A DNA stretch of 9,899 bases, taken from contig CBDVEQ010000106.1 in assembly GCA_965373045.1 (NCBI GenBank), positions 1 through 9,899 on the forward strand. The letters are read 5' to 3'. Below, one piece after another: positions 7,932-9,899 of the stretch. This DNA is from DAOVDI01 sp965373045 (GTDB taxonomy: Bacteria > Acidobacteriota > Aminicenantia > Aminicenantales > Aminicenantaceae). The notes below the pieces were generated by a model. It searched no databases, was not told the origin of the DNA, and saw only the letters and a program-made list of their open reading frames with translations. Made by a program: the position numbers and the translations under genes. Position 1 is the stretch's first letter; each line of letters starts with the position of its first letter.

Positions 7932-8850
7932 AGTTAATTTCGAGGATTTTTCGGTGAATTTCGATGAAGGCTTTGCTTCTTTCTTCGTCATTATTGCCTA
8001 AGTATATCAAAATATAATTCCTGAACGGCTCAATGCAGACCTGTTTGTTCTTGCGATCTGTGACAGAAAAAGCATTTTTCTTAATGATATAATTATTAAA
8101 TCGTTGACTCTGTTTCAAGATATTTTGCGCATTTTTATACCATTTTAGACTTTCCGCATTGTTATCATATTTGAATACAAAGATCCGGAAATTGTCATAA
8201 TATCCAACAGCACCTTCTCTTAATCCAAACAGATTTTCCGTGCCAAATTCATAACAATTATACAGGGCTATATGTCCCTTCAGATATTTTATGCGGCTTT
8301 TTATTAATCCGCCTGCCGGAAGTAAAGTCAGGATCGACGGCAATCTTCCACTTGATTCGATCTTTTTATCGACAATTCCGGCAAGAGTTGTGATCCCCTC
8401 CAATGTTTCCTGATCTTCATCAAACCCTACTAGAGTGACAACATATTTTCCCTTCCAGAAATTGAGATAGTAATCCTCAAACAGGGAGCTATCGCCTATG
8501 GAAATGGTTTTACCGTTTTCGCCTCTTTTGAAGGAATAGACTCCATATGCGCTGAATGTGTCGGTCATCTCGTACAGTTCCAGATTGATCGATTTCCCAT
8601 TTTTAGATCTGTATTCCAAGGCAGAGGCCTGAACAAAACCATATTCATGATATATCTCAGCGCCTCCATTAATGAATAAAAACAGGTCATCACCAACATA
8701 TATTTCTGGGCGATCAACAGGAATCCATCCTTCCAATTCGTTTGCCGACGGTAAATAACCGGAAATATCCAGGGACTTTTCCGGGAAAGAAAGCACATGT
8801 ATGAACATCAACATACACATCAAAAAAACAACAGATATACTTATTTTCAC
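7930..8850 (-). CDS. Exported DUF6599-like protein of unknown function
   Basis: The 306-residue product begins with a signal peptide (MKISISVVFLMCMLMFIHVLS, cut near residue 21-24) and should lie in the periplasm or outside the cell. C12 is inside the hydrophobic core without a lipobox, so it is not a lipoprotein. The region at about 38-110 carries the pattern I associate with DUF6599: GW (41-42), DDLFLFINGGAEIYHEYGF (54-72), a conserved ELYEM segment (91-95) and AYGVYSF (101-107). No enzymatic motif is visible. The second half (about 170-306) may be a diverged repeat of the same fold, but I cannot prove this. The start is GTG, six bases after the stop of the DUF362 gene, without a good Shine-Dalgarno site, so translation probably depends on re-initiation. 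The gene is clearly AT-rich. Its position between an exported DUF362 protein and an ABC permease suggests work with the transporter. The family name is from memory (moderate confidence); the gene call is firm. Confidence 0.82.
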   Translation of the reverse strand: MKISISVVFLMCMLMFIHVLSFPEKSLDISGYLPSANELEGWIPVDRPEIYVGDDLFLFINGGAEIYHEYGFVQASALEYRSKNGKSINLELYEMTDTFSAYGVYSFKRGENGKTISIGDSSLFEDYYLNFWKGKYVVTLVGFDEDQETLEGITTLAGIVDKKIESSGRLPSILTLLPAGGLIKSRIKYLKGHIALYNCYEFGTENLFGLREGAVGYYDNFRIFVFKYDNNAESLKWYKNAQNILKQSQRFNNYIIKKNAFSVTDRKNKQVCIEPFRNYILIYLGNNDEERSKAFIEIHRKILEIN

Positions 8851-8856
8851 AATATT

Positions 8857-9801
8857 TTAAACTGCGGTTTCTTTTATTATGAGATCATTCAGGTTCTTCT
8901 GCCCGAGACCCAAGGCCGCGGCCTCCTGGATCGCGATTATGTTTTCCGGTTCTAATCCCCACAATCTGCAGCAGTAGGAATCAATAGCGACCCTATCCGT
9001 CCCAGCAATAACTTTTTTGGGTTTTATGATCTCGCCTGGACCAAACGGGCCGTTTGTCGTGATAAACTCTGTTGCATCCACCACACAAAGATCGGGCTTC
9101 ACAATAGTATTCAAATCAGCAATGCACTGATCCAAATGCCGGATAGCATTAATATCCGTTGTCCAATTCTTGAGATGAAACGTTCTGTTGCTTTTACTAT
9201 AATTCAGACCCATCATATTTTTTAAAGTGCCTGTAAACTTATTCCCGGCATGGTCTTTTGTAATAGGCATGGTGATAAAAACATCATGGGAATAAAATTC
9301 ATTCATGATCTGGGCTTCTTTTAAAACTAGACCATTCGGAATTGGGACTTTTTTAAAACCTGACTCATCTCGGTTGTCTACTATAACCAGTTTCCCGCCT
9401 TCTTCATTAACCACAGATAAAAGCCCTGTGCTCTTCCAGTTTTTTTCCGGCAGCAAACTCACACAGGTGACCCTATCCGCTCCCGCATCCCTGCACATTC
9501 GGATAACCGCCTTGAGTAATTCCGGCTTTGTGAAAGCACCGGGATTATTCCTTTGTGGATTGGCAAGAATAGCAACCTTAGAATCCCGGGAAACAAATTT
9601 TTCCATGCCCCCCAGCTGTTCAACAGCCTTGAGGGTATTGGAAAAATAATCATCTCCTTTGACAACAGATATATCAATCTTTTCTGCTGCAGCTTTTTGA
9701 CATGAACTTAGAGACGTGAGAACAGAACCGCCTAACACGGATGCCGCGCCAATAGCGGCCGTCTTTTTGATGAATGACCGCCTGGTTATGTTTTTTTTCA
9801 T
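8857..9801 (-). CDS. Tat-exported DUF362 domain lipoprotein
   Basis: From the ATG at 9801 this is a 314-residue protein. Residues 1-34 form a twin-arginine signal, TRRSFIKK (R7, R8), then an Ala/Gly-rich core, ending in LSSC (31-34), which fits a lipobox with lipidated C34. Tat export implies folding, possibly with a cofactor, before transport. The mature part is DUF362-like: AVEQLGGMEKFV (59-70), KVAILANPQRNNPGAFTKPELLKAVI (75-100), ITKDHAGNKFTGTLKNMMG (180-198), GPFGPGEIIKP (251-261) and a closing GTDRVAIDSYCCRLWGL (267-283). The family is functionally uncharacterised. Some members carry ferredoxin-type clusters, but no CxxCxxC cluster is seen here; C277-C278 are adjacent and other cysteines are scattered. 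An in-frame ATG at 9855 exists, but the 9801 start has AAGGGAGG six bases upstream and puts the RR motif at the expected distance. It is the first gene of the minus-strand operon. Confidence 0.87.
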   Translation of the reverse strand: MKKNITRRSFIKKTAAIGAASVLGGSVLTSLSSCQKAAAEKIDISVVKGDDYFSNTLKAVEQLGGMEKFVSRDSKVAILANPQRNNPGAFTKPELLKAVIRMCRDAGADRVTCVSLLPEKNWKSTGLLSVVNEEGGKLVIVDNRDESGFKKVPIPNGLVLKEAQIMNEFYSHDVFITMPITKDHAGNKFTGTLKNMMGLNYSKSNRTFHLKNWTTDINAIRHLDQCIADLNTIVKPDLCVVDATEFITTNGPFGPGEIIKPKKVIAGTDRVAIDSYCCRLWGLEPENIIAIQEAAALGLGQKNLNDLIIKETAV

Positions 9802-9807
9802 AACAAA

Positions 9808-9815
9808 CCTCCCTT
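9808..9815 (-). promoter_or_regulatory. Ribosome binding site deciding the DUF362 start
   Basis: AAGGGAGG on the minus strand, six bases upstream of the ATG at 9801, is a near-ideal Shine-Dalgarno sequence. It selects this start over the upstream in-frame ATG at 9855, which would add 18 residues ahead of the Tat signal. Confidence 0.75.
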
Positions 9816-9833
9816 GATTTTCATTTGATAATA

Positions 9834-9858
9834 TGAATGGCTGTCTGCCGGCCATTCA
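9834..9858. promoter_or_regulatory. 8+8 bp inverted repeat in the leader of the DUF362 operon
   Basis: TGAATGGC (9834-9841) and GCCATTCA (9851-9858) are perfect inverted arms around a 9-base centre. The repeat sits 33 bp upstream of the DUF362 start codon, at the predicted transcription start. It could be a protein-binding operator or, in RNA, a 5' leader hairpin. There is no following T-run, so it is not an intrinsic terminator for this strand. Confidence 0.4.
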
Positions 9859-9886
9859 ATATTTATATTATGAAGAGACCCTTCAA
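9858..9886 (-). promoter_or_regulatory. Weak promoter candidate for the four-gene minus-strand operon
   Basis: Read on the minus strand, TTGAAG (complement of 9881-9886) and AATATT (complement of 9858-9863) are 17 bases apart, each matching four of six consensus bases. Transcription would begin near 9851, inside the 8+8 inverted repeat. The right window edge is only 13 bases beyond, so other promoters upstream cannot be excluded. Confidence 0.28.
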
Positions 9887-9899
9887 TTACTGCATTTAG

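Noticed and set aside
6771..7991. Longer permease with a start at 7991 (24 extra residues)
   Set aside because: The extra residues are a Lys/Ser-rich stretch that overlaps the end of the DUF6599-like gene. The 7919 start has a good AAGGAA site and puts TM1 at the normal place.
8790..8850. Possible lipobox around C12 of the DUF6599-like protein
   Set aside because: The cysteine sits in the middle of the hydrophobic core and the preceding residues (FLM) do not fit the small-residue pattern needed before the lipidated Cys.
8857..9855. Longer DUF362 protein starting at 9855
   Set aside because: It would put 18 residues before the Tat signal and run translation through the inverted repeat. AAGGGAGG at 9808-9815 clearly serves the ATG at 9801.
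1..9899. CRISPR arrays, tRNA/rRNA genes, insertion-sequence ends, long direct repeats
   Set aside because: Reading both strands showed no regularly spaced repeats, no tRNA-like GTTCRA arms with matching stems, no transposase motifs and no terminal repeats. The repeated signal in 1-2663 is only the protein-level Asp-box repeat.

Overview
The window looks like a bacterial chromosome segment from an anaerobe. The main reason is an intact tungsten/molybdenum-type aldehyde ferredoxin oxidoreductase (AOR). A large secreted BNR/VPS10-type beta-propeller protein, a Tat-dependent DUF362 lipoprotein and clear Shine-Dalgarno sites (AAGGAGG, AAGGGAGG) fit a Gram-negative or Gram-negative-like bacterium. 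This gene mix recalls Acidobacteriota/Aminicenantes-type or deltaproteobacterial genomes, but that is an impression from gene content, not a demonstrated assignment.

Layout: (1) positions 1-2663, minus strand, hold the first 887 codons of a secreted Asp-box beta-propeller protein whose C-terminus lies beyond the left edge. (2) A 167-bp divergent intergenic region carries a promoter candidate for the plus strand, with a perfect 7+7 bp palindrome on its -10 element. (3) 2831-4660, plus strand, is the AOR. (4) 4788-6083, plus strand, is an alpha-oxoamine synthase (serine palmitoyltransferase/BioF/KBL family) with its own promoter candidate in the 127-bp gap. (5) Convergent to it, only 11 bp away, is a tightly packed four-gene minus-strand operon at 6095-9801. 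In transcription order it encodes a Tat-exported DUF362 lipoprotein, an exported DUF6599-like protein, a MacB/LolC-type permease and its LolD/MacB-type ATPase. An 8+8 bp inverted repeat sits at the probable transcription start of this operon.

How the genes may work together: the AOR and the oxoamine synthase could act on aldehydes/carboxylic acids and acyl-CoA plus amino acid chemistry respectively. A lipid-related link between them is possible but unproven. The four-gene operon reads as one cell-envelope system, with two exported proteins of unknown function and a mechanotransmission-type ABC transporter that would move or extract something at the membrane. This is the best candidate here for an undescribed functional unit. 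No tRNA, rRNA, CRISPR, insertion sequence or convincing intrinsic terminator was found, and there is no gene-free stretch longer than 167 bp.
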